This document shows positions 8,565-18,115 of a DNA stretch of 64,000 nt, one piece after another. The stretch comes from Opitutaceae bacterium (lineage in GTDB: Bacteria > Verrucomicrobiota > Verrucomicrobiia > Opitutales > Opitutaceae): NCBI GenBank assembly GCA_027482185.1, contig JAIXWF010000012.1, forward strand, positions 290,025 through 354,024, given 5' to 3'. The notes under the pieces were generated by a model. The model was not told where the DNA came from. It did no database searches and saw nothing but the letters and a program-made list of their open reading frames with translations. Position numbers and translations under genes: made by a program. The stretch's first letter is position 1. Every line of letters begins with the position of its first letter.

Positions 8565-10044
8565 AGGCGCCCGGCCGCAATTGCGGGAAGAGAATCACGT
8601 CGCGGATGCTTTCCGCGCCGGTGAGTAGAATGCACAGGCGGTCGATGCCGACGCCCATGCCGCCGGCGGGCGGCATGCCGTGCTCGAGGGCGAGGAGGAA
8701 GTCGTGGTCGATGTTCTGCTTTTCCTCGCCGGCCTGCGCCTCGAACATCTGGCGCTGCACGTCGGGGTCGTTCTGTTCCGAATACGCCGGCGCCACTTCC
8801 ATGCCGCCGATCGTGAGTTCGAAGACATCGATCGTCGTCGGGTCGTCCGGCGTGATCTTGGCCAGCGGGCAAAGCTCCTTCGGCAGGTGCGTGACGAAGG
8901 TCGGCTGGATCAACGTCGGCTCGATGCGTTTCGAGAAGATCTCGTTCGTGATTTCGAATTCCTCCCAGGCCGGGTTGATGCCGAGCCCCATCGCTTCGGC
9001 CTTGGCGATCTTCTCCGCCTTGGAACGCGCGAACCAATCCGCGTCGCCCGTGGCTTCGCGGATCAGGTCCTTGTACTTCACCTCACGCCATTCGCCGCCG
9101 AAGTCGATGTCCTGCCCGCTCGCGGCGTGCTTGATCTTGAGGGAACCGTCGGCCGGCTTGATCACGTCGCGCACCAGCGAGGTCATCAGGTCGCGGATCA
9201 GCGTCATCATCCCGCGGTAATCGCTGTAAGCCTGGTAGACCTCGAGCATCGTGAACTCGGGATTGTGCCGTCGGGAAACGCCTTCGTTGCGGAAGATGCG
9301 GCCGATCTCGAACACGCGGTCGAAGCCGCCGACGAGCATGCGCTTCAGGCGGAGCTCCGTCGCGATGCGCAGGAAGAAATCGACGTCGAGGGCGTTGTGG
9401 TGGGTGACGAAGGGCCGGGCCGCGGCGCCGCCGGCGGTGGCCTCAAGCACGGGCGTCTCGACCTCGAGAAACTGCCGATCCTCGAGGAAACGCCGCACGT
9501 GCGAGACGACCTTGGAACGCAGCATCAGGCGCGCGCGCGATTCCGGATTCACAATCACGTCGAGGTAACGCTGCCGGTAGACCGTTTCCGGGTCGCTCAG
9601 GCCGTGCCACTTTTCCGGCAGCGGGCGGAGCGCCTTCGCCACGAGCACGTAGCTGTCGACGCGGACCGTGACTTCGCCGGTCTTGGTTTTGAAGAGGGTG
9701 CCGGTGGCGCCGACGATGTCGCCGAGGTCGAGCTTCTTGAAGGCAAGGTAGGCGGCCTCGCCCACGACATCTTTCTTCACGTACAGCTGGATCTGGCCCT
9801 GCTGGTCGAGAATCTTGACGAACTGGCTCTTGCCCATGTCGCGGATGACGACGAGGCGGCCGGCGACCGTGACCTGGACGGTGTTTTCCTGCCCGTCGAC
9901 GTAGGCTTTGAGGGCGTCTCCCGAAAAGTGCGTGGTCGCGACGTTGGCGCGGAACGGATCGGAACCGGCGGCGCGCATTTCGGCCAGCTTCTGCCGGCGG
10001 ACCGCGTGCTGGTCATGGGAGATGTCGGTGGGAAGGTCGCTCAT
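8563..10044 (-). CDS. lysS: lysyl-tRNA synthetase (class II)
   Basis: [40 protein letters not shown] motifs; start [12 protein letters not shown] at 10042-10044. Confidence 0.95.
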   Translation of the reverse strand: MSDLPTDISHDQHAVRRQKLAEMRAAGSDPFRANVATTHFSGDALKAYVDGQENTVQVTVAGRLVVIRDMGKSQFVKILDQQGQIQLYVKKDVVGEAAYLAFKKLDLGDIVGATGTLFKTKTGEVTVRVDSYVLVAKALRPLPEKWHGLSDPETVYRQRYLDVIVNPESRARLMLRSKVVSHVRRFLEDRQFLEVETPVLEATAGGAAARPFVTHHNALDVDFFLRIATELRLKRMLVGGFDRVFEIGRIFRNEGVSRRHNPEFTMLEVYQAYSDYRGMMTLIRDLMTSLVRDVIKPADGSLKIKHAASGQDIDFGGEWREVKYKDLIREATGDADWFARSKAEKIAKAEAMGLGINPAWEEFEITNEIFSKRIEPTLIQPTFVTHLPKELCPLAKITPDDPTTIDVFELTIGGMEVAPAYSEQNDPDVQRQMFEAQAGEEKQNIDHDFLLALEHGMPPAGGMGVGIDRLCILLTGAESIRDVILFPQLRPGA

Positions 10045-10135
10045 GGAAACGTAACCCGGCACCGTGAGGCGCCGTCCCGGGCGGGGCAAACGGAAATTCC
10101 GGGCGTCGCCCCGCACGCACCGGATTCCGTCCTGC

Positions 10136-10236
10136 GTAGGGGCGCCGCTTGTCGGCGCCCGCGGGCGTCGGCCAGCGACGCCCCTACGTCAGAGGCGCAA
10201 AGCCGAAACGCAGGCCCAGCGACGCCCCTGCGTCAG
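10136..10236. repeat. REPIN-like cluster: GTAG-headed REP plus two inverted copies
   Basis: GTAGGGGCGCCGCTTGTCGGCGCCC; GGGCGTCGGCCAGCGACGCCCCTAC; third copy ends GACGCCCCTGCGTCAG. Confidence 0.85.
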
Positions 10237-11582
10237 TCCACGGCCTTCTTCGCCGCGGCGCGGTCGATCGGCTTGAGCAGATGCGCCGGCCGCGCGGTGC
10301 GGAAACGGTCCAGCTCGGCCTGCAACTTGGCCGCCTCGGCCGCCGCGGCGCCCGTCTGCTGCTCGGCGCGGAGCGGGCGCTCCTCGAACGGATCCGCCCG
10401 CAGGTCGACGAAGGTGCCGTCGCGGTAAAGTTTGTGCGTGCGACTCATCGCGAATTCCCACTGCGGCGTCGGCCCGCCGTTGCGCACGTACCACGTGTAG
10501 AGGGCCGCGCGCGGCGTACCCTTCTCCCCGCGGGCCTGCGGCCAAAAACTCACGCCGTCGGTCGCGAAGTCTTTGGCCAACGGAATGCCCGCGGCCGCAC
10601 AGAGCGTCGGGAGGAAATCCACGCTCGCGACGAGGTCGGCGTTGACGGTGCCCGCCGGGACGCGCCCGGGCCAATTCACGATCAAGGGCACGTGGTTGCC
10701 GCGCGCGGTGCGCCCGCCTTTGCCGCCTTGGTAGGGTTTGCCCTTGAACTGCGAGGTAACGGTCGGATGCGTGCCGTTGTCGCCGAGGAAGACGAGCAGC
10801 GTGTTGTCCCGCAGGCCGAGGGACTCGAGTTTGGCGACCAGTTCGCCGATGTGCTTGTCCATGTGCGCGGTCATGTCGGCGAAATGCTTCAGGTCCCGCT
10901 TCTCGCGCTCGCCCGTCGTCTTCGGGTCCCAGTCGGCGCTGTCCGGGGTCGGCTGGAATGGGTCGTGCGTCAGGATCATCGGATAGTAGAGGAAGAACGG
11001 CTGCCCGCGGTGCCGCGTCACAAAATCGACCGCAAAGGCCTGCACCAGATCGGGACCGTATTCGCCGCGCGTGAAATCGAGGGGACGGCCGTTGTGCTCG
11101 AGGCCCGGGTTGGCATAGCGCGCGGGCTTCGCGTTCCCCTCGCGCGTGTGCTGCCAGAGATACGATTCGTCGAAGCCGAAATGCTGCGGCAGGTCCGGGC
11201 GGGCGCCGAGCTGCCATTTGCCGGCGACGCCGGTGACATAGCCCGCGCGCTTGAACAAATGGCCGAACGTGGTCGCCTGCGGGTCGAGGGTGCCGAAATC
11301 GATGTAGTTGCGGACATTGTACAGGCCCGTCATGAGCTGCGCCCGCGTCGGCGTGCACAGCGGCTGCACGTAGCAGTGCTCGAACCGCGCACCCGTCGCC
11401 GCCAGGCGGTCGAGGTGCGGCGTGCGGTAGGATTCGCCGCCGTTGGCCGTGACGCATTCGTAGCCGAAATCGTCGGCCATGATCAGAATGACGTTCGGGC
11501 GGCGCTCGGCCGCGGAAGCGGCAACGGCCGCGGAGCAAGCGGCGGCGGCAAGGATCGAAAACAGGAAACGGCGCAGGTTCAT
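10233..11582 (-). CDS. sulfatase (arylsulfatase family)
   Basis: RPNVILIMADDFGYECVTANGG; CTPTRAQLMTG sulfatase signature with Cys nucleophile; signal peptide. Confidence 0.93.
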   Translation of the reverse strand: MNLRRFLFSILAAAACSAAVAASAAERRPNVILIMADDFGYECVTANGGESYRTPHLDRLAATGARFEHCYVQPLCTPTRAQLMTGLYNVRNYIDFGTLDPQATTFGHLFKRAGYVTGVAGKWQLGARPDLPQHFGFDESYLWQHTREGNAKPARYANPGLEHNGRPLDFTRGEYGPDLVQAFAVDFVTRHRGQPFFLYYPMILTHDPFQPTPDSADWDPKTTGEREKRDLKHFADMTAHMDKHIGELVAKLESLGLRDNTLLVFLGDNGTHPTVTSQFKGKPYQGGKGGRTARGNHVPLIVNWPGRVPAGTVNADLVASVDFLPTLCAAAGIPLAKDFATDGVSFWPQARGEKGTPRAALYTWYVRNGGPTPQWEFAMSRTHKLYRDGTFVDLRADPFEERPLRAEQQTGAAAAEAAKLQAELDRFRTARPAHLLKPIDRAAAKKAVD

Positions 11583-11619
11583 GGCGGGGTAAGCGGGTTT
11601 TTCCGGGGAGAAAGAAGGA

Positions 11620-11725
11620 CCACGGATTTCACGGAGCGCACGGATCGATCTCTCAATTCTCAACGTTCGAATCTCAACGGCCCGAACCCGGCTCGTGCCG
11701 GGTCCAGGCCGTGCCATCCGTGGTC
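11620..11725. repeat. composite: CACGGAT array and TCTCAAC heptads enclosed by an inverted CCACGGAT pair
   Basis: CCACGGATTTCACGGAGCGCACGGAT GATC TCTCAAT TCTCAAC GTTCGAA TCTCAAC ... ATCCGTGG. Confidence 0.8.
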
Positions 11726-11737
11726 AAAAGTCCGAAA

Positions 11738-13321
11738 TCAGGATTTCGGCGCGACCGCGGCGGGCGCCGGCGGCTTCGGCTTGGTCGTGTAGTCGAAATC
11801 GTCGGTGCGGAACGGCGTCACCGGCAGGCCGTCGGCGGAGAACAGGTTGCAGACCGGGTTGTCGGCCCAGGCGTAGCGCACGGCGACCGGGGCGGCGACT
11901 TTGTCGCTCGTGACCTCGACTTGGTTGGGGCCGACGAGCTTGCCCGTCGCCCAATGCCAGACGCGGTCGGCGCCGCAGACGGCGAAGCCGCGGGCCTCGG
12001 TGACATCGAAGGTGCGCAGCGTGCTGCCGAAGGTGTCGAGCGTGACGGTCGCCTTGGCGCCGTCGAAGGCGACGCTCTTGTATTCGGGACTGCGGTACGG
12101 GAACTTCAGGCCGTAGTCATGCACGAGGGCCCAGCGGACGAGGCGGGAAGCGACGTCGTACTTGTTGCGCGGGTGGATGTCGCGGCCCTCGCCGACGTCG
12201 ATGATGACGGCCTGACCGGTCTTGGGCAGGCGCAGGGTCTTGGTCTGGGATTCGCGGAGCTCGGCCCAGTCGCTCTCGCCGGGCTCGGCCTTCTCGGCGC
12301 GGTAGTCGGCGAGCTGGACCCAGTAGAAGCTGAAGTCGCCCTGGCCCTGCTCCTTGCGCCACTGCTCGATCAGGAACGGGAAGAGCTCGCCGTGCTCGTG
12401 GGCGCGGGAGGCGTTGGATTCGCCCTGGTACCAGATCACGCCGCGGATGCCGTAGCCGAGCGTCGGATACACGACGCCCGCGAAGATATTGCCGGGGCGG
12501 GCGTTGCCGGTGAGCCACGCGGTCGGGGCGACGGGCGCGGCCGGGGCGGCCTTCTTCTCGGCCTTGGCCTTTTCGGCGTTCACTTTCCACTTCGCCTGCG
12601 CGGCAGCGAAGTCGGCCTTGGACTTCTCCGTCTGGACGTCGGCCTCGCGCTTGCGCGTGTTGGCCATGAGGGTCGCGAAACGCGGATCTTTCTCGATCGT
12701 CTCGCGGCGGATCCAGGCCTCGGCGGCGGAACCGCCCCAAGCGTTGTCGATCAGGCCGACGGGGACGTCGAGGATGTCGTGGAGGTAGCGGCCGTAGAGG
12801 TAACCAATGGCGCTGAAGCCCTTCACGTTGTCCGGATTCGCGATTTCCCACTGGCCCTTGAAGTCGGTCTTCAGCTCCTGCGTGCCGACCTGCGGCACGG
12901 AGATGATGCGCAGGTGGCTGCGGCGGGCGGAGGCGCCTTCGAGGTCGCCGGTGTAGGTCTGGCCCAACGACCACTGCATGTTGGATTGGCCGGAGCACAT
13001 CCAGACTTCGCCGATGAGCACGTCTTTGAATTCGCGTTTCTGTTTCGCGGTCGCGACGGCGAGCACCTGGCCGTTCTTGTTGGCGGGCGCGGCGGCGAGC
13101 TTCACCTGCCAACGGCCGTCGGCGCCCGCGGTGGCGGTGTAGGTCTGGCCGGCGAAGGTGACGGTGACTTTGGTACCGGGATCGTCCCAGCCCCAGACCG
13201 GATTGGCCTGCTTTTGCTGCAGGACCATATAGTCGCCGAAGACGGCGGGCATTTTCAGTTCGGCGCGGGCGGCGAGCGCAAGCAGCAGCCACACGGCCGC
13301 GAGGAAGGCGGATTTTTTCAT
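11738..13321 (-). CDS. sialate O-acetylesterase-like SGNH esterase
   Basis: GEVWMCSGQSNMQWSL, GVIWYQGESNA motifs; signal peptide; ATG at 13319-13321. Confidence 0.9.
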   Translation of the reverse strand: MKKSAFLAAVWLLLALAARAELKMPAVFGDYMVLQQKQANPVWGWDDPGTKVTVTFAGQTYTATAGADGRWQVKLAAAPANKNGQVLAVATAKQKREFKDVLIGEVWMCSGQSNMQWSLGQTYTGDLEGASARRSHLRIISVPQVGTQELKTDFKGQWEIANPDNVKGFSAIGYLYGRYLHDILDVPVGLIDNAWGGSAAEAWIRRETIEKDPRFATLMANTRKREADVQTEKSKADFAAAQAKWKVNAEKAKAEKKAAPAAPVAPTAWLTGNARPGNIFAGVVYPTLGYGIRGVIWYQGESNASRAHEHGELFPFLIEQWRKEQGQGDFSFYWVQLADYRAEKAEPGESDWAELRESQTKTLRLPKTGQAVIIDVGEGRDIHPRNKYDVASRLVRWALVHDYGLKFPYRSPEYKSVAFDGAKATVTLDTFGSTLRTFDVTEARGFAVCGADRVWHWATGKLVGPNQVEVTSDKVAAPVAVRYAWADNPVCNLFSADGLPVTPFRTDDFDYTTKPKPPAPAAVAPKS

Positions 13322-13430
13322 CGGGGGTAGAATCCCGAGATTCGCCGACCTTCCGGGCGCATAGCAAGTCCATGCACGGCGGAAGCCGCGGAACGGTCCC
13401 GCCCGCCCGCGGTCGCAGGCTGCGCGCCCC

Positions 13431-13898
13431 ATGCGAATCCTGTCCGCGTTCCTACTGCTCGCTCCGATCGCCAATGGAGCCGAGTCATCCGGAGCCGGCA
13501 CCATCCGCGAGACACTCCGCGCCCGGATTCGCGCGGCCGCCCCGCCCCCGCCGCCGGCGGATCCTGCCGGGCAGGCCGCCCCGCCGGCCCCGCCCCCGAT
13601 CATTCTGCAGCCGGTGGTGGTTGCGGAGTCGAAGCTGGTCCAGGCCGCCGGCGCCGTCATCGCGCGGGCCGAACAGGACCGGCGCGACGGCGAGTTCGCC
13701 GGCGGCGACGGCGGCCGCATCGCCAAGCTCGGGCCGCTGCACTTGGGTTCATGGTTCGACCGGGAGAGCGGCTGGACATTTCTCAGCCTGAACCCGGCCC
13801 CGACCCGTCGCCAAACCGAGGCCGCCGCCGAACGGCTCCGGGATCTCGAGGGCCTGCTGCGGATCGGCACGGGGAAGGGCGCGGACCGAAAACCGTGA
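13431..13898 (+). CDS. hypothetical exported Pro-rich protein
   Basis: 155 aa, signal-peptide-like start, APPPPPADPAGQAAPPAPPP. Confidence 0.55.
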   Translation: MRILSAFLLLAPIANGAESSGAGTIRETLRARIRAAAPPPPPADPAGQAAPPAPPPIILQPVVVAESKLVQAAGAVIARAEQDRRDGEFAGGDGGRIAKLGPLHLGSWFDRESGWTFLSLNPAPTRRQTEAAAERLRDLEGLLRIGTGKGADRKP

Positions 13899-13980
13899 CG
13901 GGCCCGCGAGCCCGAGGCTGCGCAATTTCCGTCCGAGGTCGCGACTTGCGGCCCGCGCGCGCGGGCGCCAACGTCCGGCC

Positions 13981-14826
13981 ATGAGCGGATTCGGCAACGC
14001 GTACTCGCAGGAACAGCAGCCCGTCACCTGGGTGCGCGGCTATCCCCTGTACACCGCGCACGTGATCGTCGCCGTCCTCGTCGCGTCGATGCTGGCCTCG
14101 ACGGTTTTGCTCGCGACCAACTTCGGCGGCGTCCTGGCATGGCTGTCGTTTTCCAGCGACGCCGTCCTCCGCGGCCAAATCTGGCGGGTGCTGACGTACG
14201 GGCTGAACAATCCCCCGAGCCTCTGGTTCGTCATCGATATGTTCATGATCGTCTGGTTCGGCCGCGAACTGGAACGCTTCTTCGGCCGCCGCGTTTTCCT
14301 CACGCTGTACGGCAGCATCTACCTGCTCACGCCCGTGCTGCTCACGTTGCTCGGTTTCGTGCGCCCCTCCCAGCTCGCCGGCCAGACCGGCGCCTTCGCC
14401 CTCTTCATCGCGGTGGCGACCCTGCATCCGGACCTCCCGATGCTGTTCAACCTGCTCGCGAAGTGGGTCGCCGCGATCTTGGTCGCGACGTTCGCGCTCA
14501 TGGCCGTCGCGGCCCGCGATGTCGTCGGCCTCATCACACTGCTCGGCACCTCCGGTTTCGCGTGGGCCTTTGTCCGCCACCAGCAGGGTCTGCTTGCGCT
14601 GCCGAAATTCCGCCTGCGCCGCCGCACGCCCAAGCTCACCGTGATTCCCGGCTTCAAGACCGACCCGGCGCCGACCGCCGGCGCCGCCGAAGCGCCGACC
14701 TCGATGGCGGAGATCGACGCCCTGCTCGACAAGATCGCGACCTCGGGGATCAACAGCCTCACCAAGCAGGAACGCGCCAAGCTCGAAGCCGCGCGCGAAG
14801 GCTTGATGAAGCGCGGCGGAAAGTAA
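13981..14826 (+). CDS. rhomboid-family membrane protein, probably catalytically inactive
   Basis: Six-TM rhomboid-like layout; GQTGAF at the usual GxSG position; C-terminal MAEIDALLDKIATSGINSLTKQERAKLEAAREGLMKR tail. Confidence 0.75.
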   Translation: MSGFGNAYSQEQQPVTWVRGYPLYTAHVIVAVLVASMLASTVLLATNFGGVLAWLSFSSDAVLRGQIWRVLTYGLNNPPSLWFVIDMFMIVWFGRELERFFGRRVFLTLYGSIYLLTPVLLTLLGFVRPSQLAGQTGAFALFIAVATLHPDLPMLFNLLAKWVAAILVATFALMAVAARDVVGLITLLGTSGFAWAFVRHQQGLLALPKFRLRRRTPKLTVIPGFKTDPAPTAGAAEAPTSMAEIDALLDKIATSGINSLTKQERAKLEAAREGLMKRGGK

Positions 14827-14968
14827 CGCCGCACGGCCGCCAACGCGTCGTCGCGCCGTCGGGAAACCGGTCCTTGCCACTGCCGGCCGCACGGTTGCCG
14901 GAGGCTTGACGCCCTGCCGCAGCGGCAACATCGACCTCTCTCCGTCAGGTCAACCCCGCCCCTCCGAC

Positions 14969-17900
14969 ATGTTTCACCTTCTGCCGCGGCTTGCCGGTGC
15001 CCTGTTGCTGGCATCTCCCGTCGCCCTTTCCGCCCAAACCTACACATGGTCCGGCCTGGCGGGTTTGCCGCCCCAATGGGGCACGACCAACGGCACCGGC
15101 TCCGCCGCCCGCTTCTTCGCCCCCGGCGGTCTGATCGGCTCCGTCGCCGGCAACTTCTACGTCGCCGACACGGGCAACTTCACGATCCGCGTGATTTCCT
15201 CGACGGGCGATGTCGGACTTCTGTCCGGCACCCCGGGCGTTCGCGGCGCCGCCGACGGCCCCGCCTCCGCCGCGCGCTTCAGCCTGCCGATGGGCATCAC
15301 CCTGACCCGCGGACTGCTCTTTGTCGCCGACGCCGGCAATCACGCGATCCGCCAAATCGGCGGCAACGGTGCCGTCGTCACCTTCGCCGGCCAACTCGCC
15401 CTTGCCGGCACCTCCGACGGCATGCGCAACGCCGCCCGTTTCAACAATCCCTACGGCATCACGGCCGACCAGGCGGGCAACCTCTACGTCGCCGACCGCG
15501 GCAACCACGCGATCCGCAAAATCAGCCCCGAGGGCGAGGTCACCACGCTCGCCGGCGAAATCGGCGTCCCCGGCACGTCCAACGGCAACGGCACCGCCGC
15601 GAGATTCAACAGCCCGAGCGCCGTCACCCTCGGCCCCGACGGTTCCCTCTACGTCGCCGACACCGGCAACCACTCCATCCGCCGGATCGCCGTGAACGGC
15701 ACCGTCTCCACCTATGCGGGCGTCCCGGGCAGCGCCGGCGCCGTCAACGGTGCCGCCGCCCTTTCCCGCTTCCGCTTTCCCCGCGGCGTCCTCGCCTTCA
15801 GCAACGGTTCCCTGCTGGTGGCGGATCAGGCCCACGCCATCCGTCTCATCACCGCCGACGGCATCGTGTCCACCTACGCCGGCCGCCTCGATGTGCAGGG
15901 CTCGCGCGACGGCCCGTACAGCGATGCCCGCTTCAATCTGCCCAACGCGATTTCGGCGTCGGAGGACGGCGCCGTCGTCGCCGACTCCGCCAACCACACG
16001 ATCCGCAAACTCAATTTCACCACGCGCGCCGTTTCCACGATCGCCGGCGGTCCCGGCAGTTTCGGCCGCCGCGACGGCCGCGGCACGGAAGCGCTCTTCA
16101 ACTACCCGAACGGCGTGGCGATCCATGCTTCGGGCGACCTGTACGTCGCGGATTCGCGCGGCAACACGATCCGCCGCATCTCCCCGGACGGCACCGTCGT
16201 GCAGATCGCCGGGGGCGCCGACGACAGCTACGTCGACGGCCCGGCCGGCACCGCCAGCCTCAACTACCCGTTCGGCATCGCCGTGGCGCCGGACCGCACG
16301 GTCTATTTCACCGAACAGCAGCGCCACACGGTCCGTGTGCTGCGGCCCGACGGCTCCGTCGCCACCCTCGCCGGCCGCGAAAATCTTCCGGGCGTCGGCA
16401 ACGGCACCGGCCAGGCCGCGCTGTTCAACCTGCCCTCCGGGGTCGCGCTCGACCGCGACGGCAACCTCTATGTCGCCGACACCGGCAACCATGTGATCCG
16501 CCGTCTCAACGTTTCCACCGGTGCCGTCACCAGTTTCGCGGGCTTCTTCGAGAATCCGGGTTCCGCCGACGGCAACGGCACCGCCGCCCGTTTCCGGTTC
16601 CCGCGCGGCGTCGCGATCGATGCCGAGGGCAACGTCTTGGTGGCCGATTCCAACAACCACACGATCCGCCGGATCTCGCCCGCCGGCGACGTGACGACGG
16701 TCGCCGGCGCCCCGGGCAGCCAGGGCACGGCCAACGGCAACGCCGGCACCGCCCGTTTCTCGTTTCCCTTCGGCATCGCGGTCGACCAAGCCGGGATCAT
16801 CTACGTTTCCGACACGGGCAACTTCACCATCCGCCGGATCGCCGGCGAGACCGTCGCCACCATCGGCGGCACGGCCGGAGCCTCCGGCTACCTCGACGGC
16901 ACGTTCTCGTTTTTCAACGATCCCACCGGCATCGCCGTCGACCGCGCCGGCATCATCTACGTGGCCGAAGCCAACAACAACGTCGTCCGGCGCGGCGAAT
17001 CCGTCACGGCCCCCGCCATTTCCGTCCAGCCGCAGGCCGTCGCCGCGACAAACGGCGGCACCGCCACGTTCACCGTCACCGCCGCCGGCGGCGACCTGTC
17101 CTACCAATGGCGCTTCCGCGGTCTGCCGATCATCGGCGCCAACACCGCCACCCTCACCTTGCCGAACGTCAACGAGAGCAGCGCGGGCGACTACTCCGTC
17201 GTCGTCACCAACTCCCTCGGCACCGTCACAAGCCGCAACGCCGCGCTCACGATCGTCGCGGCCTCCGATGCCGGCCGCATCGTGAATCTTTCGATCCTTA
17301 CCGGCCTCACGGAACCCGGCGACTCGTTCACCATGGGCTTCGTGGTCGGGGGCACCGGCACCGCCGGCGCCAAGCCGCTCGTCCTCCGCGCCGTCGGCCC
17401 CTCGCTCGGCGCCCTCGGTGTCGCCGATACCGTCGCCGACCCGCGGCTGGAGCTTTTCAGCGGCGCCACCGCCGCCGGCGGCAACGACAACTGGGGCGGC
17501 GGCGCCGAACTCGCGGCGGCCATGAACCGGGTCGGCGCCTTCGCCTATTCCGGCCCCGCGTCGCGCGACGCCGCGACCGCCGGTTCCTTCCCGCCCGGCA
17601 ACAACTCGATGAAGGTCTCCACGACCGACGCCGGCACCGGCACGGTGATCGCGGAAATCTACGACGCCACTCCGGCCGGCACGTTCGTCGCGACGACGCC
17701 GCGGCTCGTCAACGTCTCGGTCCTGAAACAGATCGGCCGCGGCCTCACCGCCGGTTTCGCGATCGGCGGCCTCGCCCCCAAAACCGTGCTGATCCGCGCC
17801 GTCGGCCCCACGCTCGGCGCGGCTCCCTTCGGCGTCGGCGGCGTGGTGGCCGACCCGCAATTGACGCTGTTTTCCGGGCAAACCTCCATCGGGACCAACG

Positions 17901-18085
17901 ACAACTGGGGCGGCGGCGCCGCCTTGCGCACCGCGTTTTCCCGCGTCGGCGCCTTCGATCTGCCTGCCGATTCGAAAGACGCCGCGCTGATCGCAACCCT
18001 CGCCCCCGGCAGCTACACGGTGCAGGTCGCGGGCGCCGGCGGCGCGGGCGGTATCGCGCTGGTTGAAATCTACGAAGTGCCGTGA
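14969..18085 (+). CDS. secreted NHL-repeat / Ig-like protein with duplicated C-terminal module
   Basis: About 12 NHL-type repeats (VADTGNHxIRRI), Ig-like SYQWRFRGLPIIGANTATLTL, two copies of RAVGPSLG...NDNWGGG module; signal peptide MFHLLPRLAGALLLASPVALSAQ. Confidence 0.9.
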   Translation: MFHLLPRLAGALLLASPVALSAQTYTWSGLAGLPPQWGTTNGTGSAARFFAPGGLIGSVAGNFYVADTGNFTIRVISSTGDVGLLSGTPGVRGAADGPASAARFSLPMGITLTRGLLFVADAGNHAIRQIGGNGAVVTFAGQLALAGTSDGMRNAARFNNPYGITADQAGNLYVADRGNHAIRKISPEGEVTTLAGEIGVPGTSNGNGTAARFNSPSAVTLGPDGSLYVADTGNHSIRRIAVNGTVSTYAGVPGSAGAVNGAAALSRFRFPRGVLAFSNGSLLVADQAHAIRLITADGIVSTYAGRLDVQGSRDGPYSDARFNLPNAISASEDGAVVADSANHTIRKLNFTTRAVSTIAGGPGSFGRRDGRGTEALFNYPNGVAIHASGDLYVADSRGNTIRRISPDGTVVQIAGGADDSYVDGPAGTASLNYPFGIAVAPDRTVYFTEQQRHTVRVLRPDGSVATLAGRENLPGVGNGTGQAALFNLPSGVALDRDGNLYVADTGNHVIRRLNVSTGAVTSFAGFFENPGSADGNGTAARFRFPRGVAIDAEGNVLVADSNNHTIRRISPAGDVTTVAGAPGSQGTANGNAGTARFSFPFGIAVDQAGIIYVSDTGNFTIRRIAGETVATIGGTAGASGYLDGTFSFFNDPTGIAVDRAGIIYVAEANNNVVRRGESVTAPAISVQPQAVAATNGGTATFTVTAAGGDLSYQWRFRGLPIIGANTATLTLPNVNESSAGDYSVVVTNSLGTVTSRNAALTIVAASDAGRIVNLSILTGLTEPGDSFTMGFVVGGTGTAGAKPLVLRAVGPSLGALGVADTVADPRLELFSGATAAGGNDNWGGGAELAAAMNRVGAFAYSGPASRDAATAGSFPPGNNSMKVSTTDAGTGTVIAEIYDATPAGTFVATTPRLVNVSVLKQIGRGLTAGFAIGGLAPKTVLIRAVGPTLGAAPFGVGGVVADPQLTLFSGQTSIGTNDNWGGGAALRTAFSRVGAFDLPADSKDAALIATLAPGSYTVQVAGAGGAGGIALVEIYEVP

Positions 18086-18115
18086 CCTCGCCTCCGGCCC
18101 CGGCGCCGGCGGCGT

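Noticed and set aside
15046-18066. 1006-aa plus-frame and 978-aa minus ORFs over the NHL gene
   Set aside because: Repetitive off-frame translation of NHL repeat DNA; the 14969..18085 frame has signal peptide and motifs
18086-18115. Terminator hairpin between the NHL gene and the cytochrome-type gene
   Set aside because: GC-rich dyad (GGCCCCGGCGCCGGCGGC) without a T-run; indistinguishable from background composition
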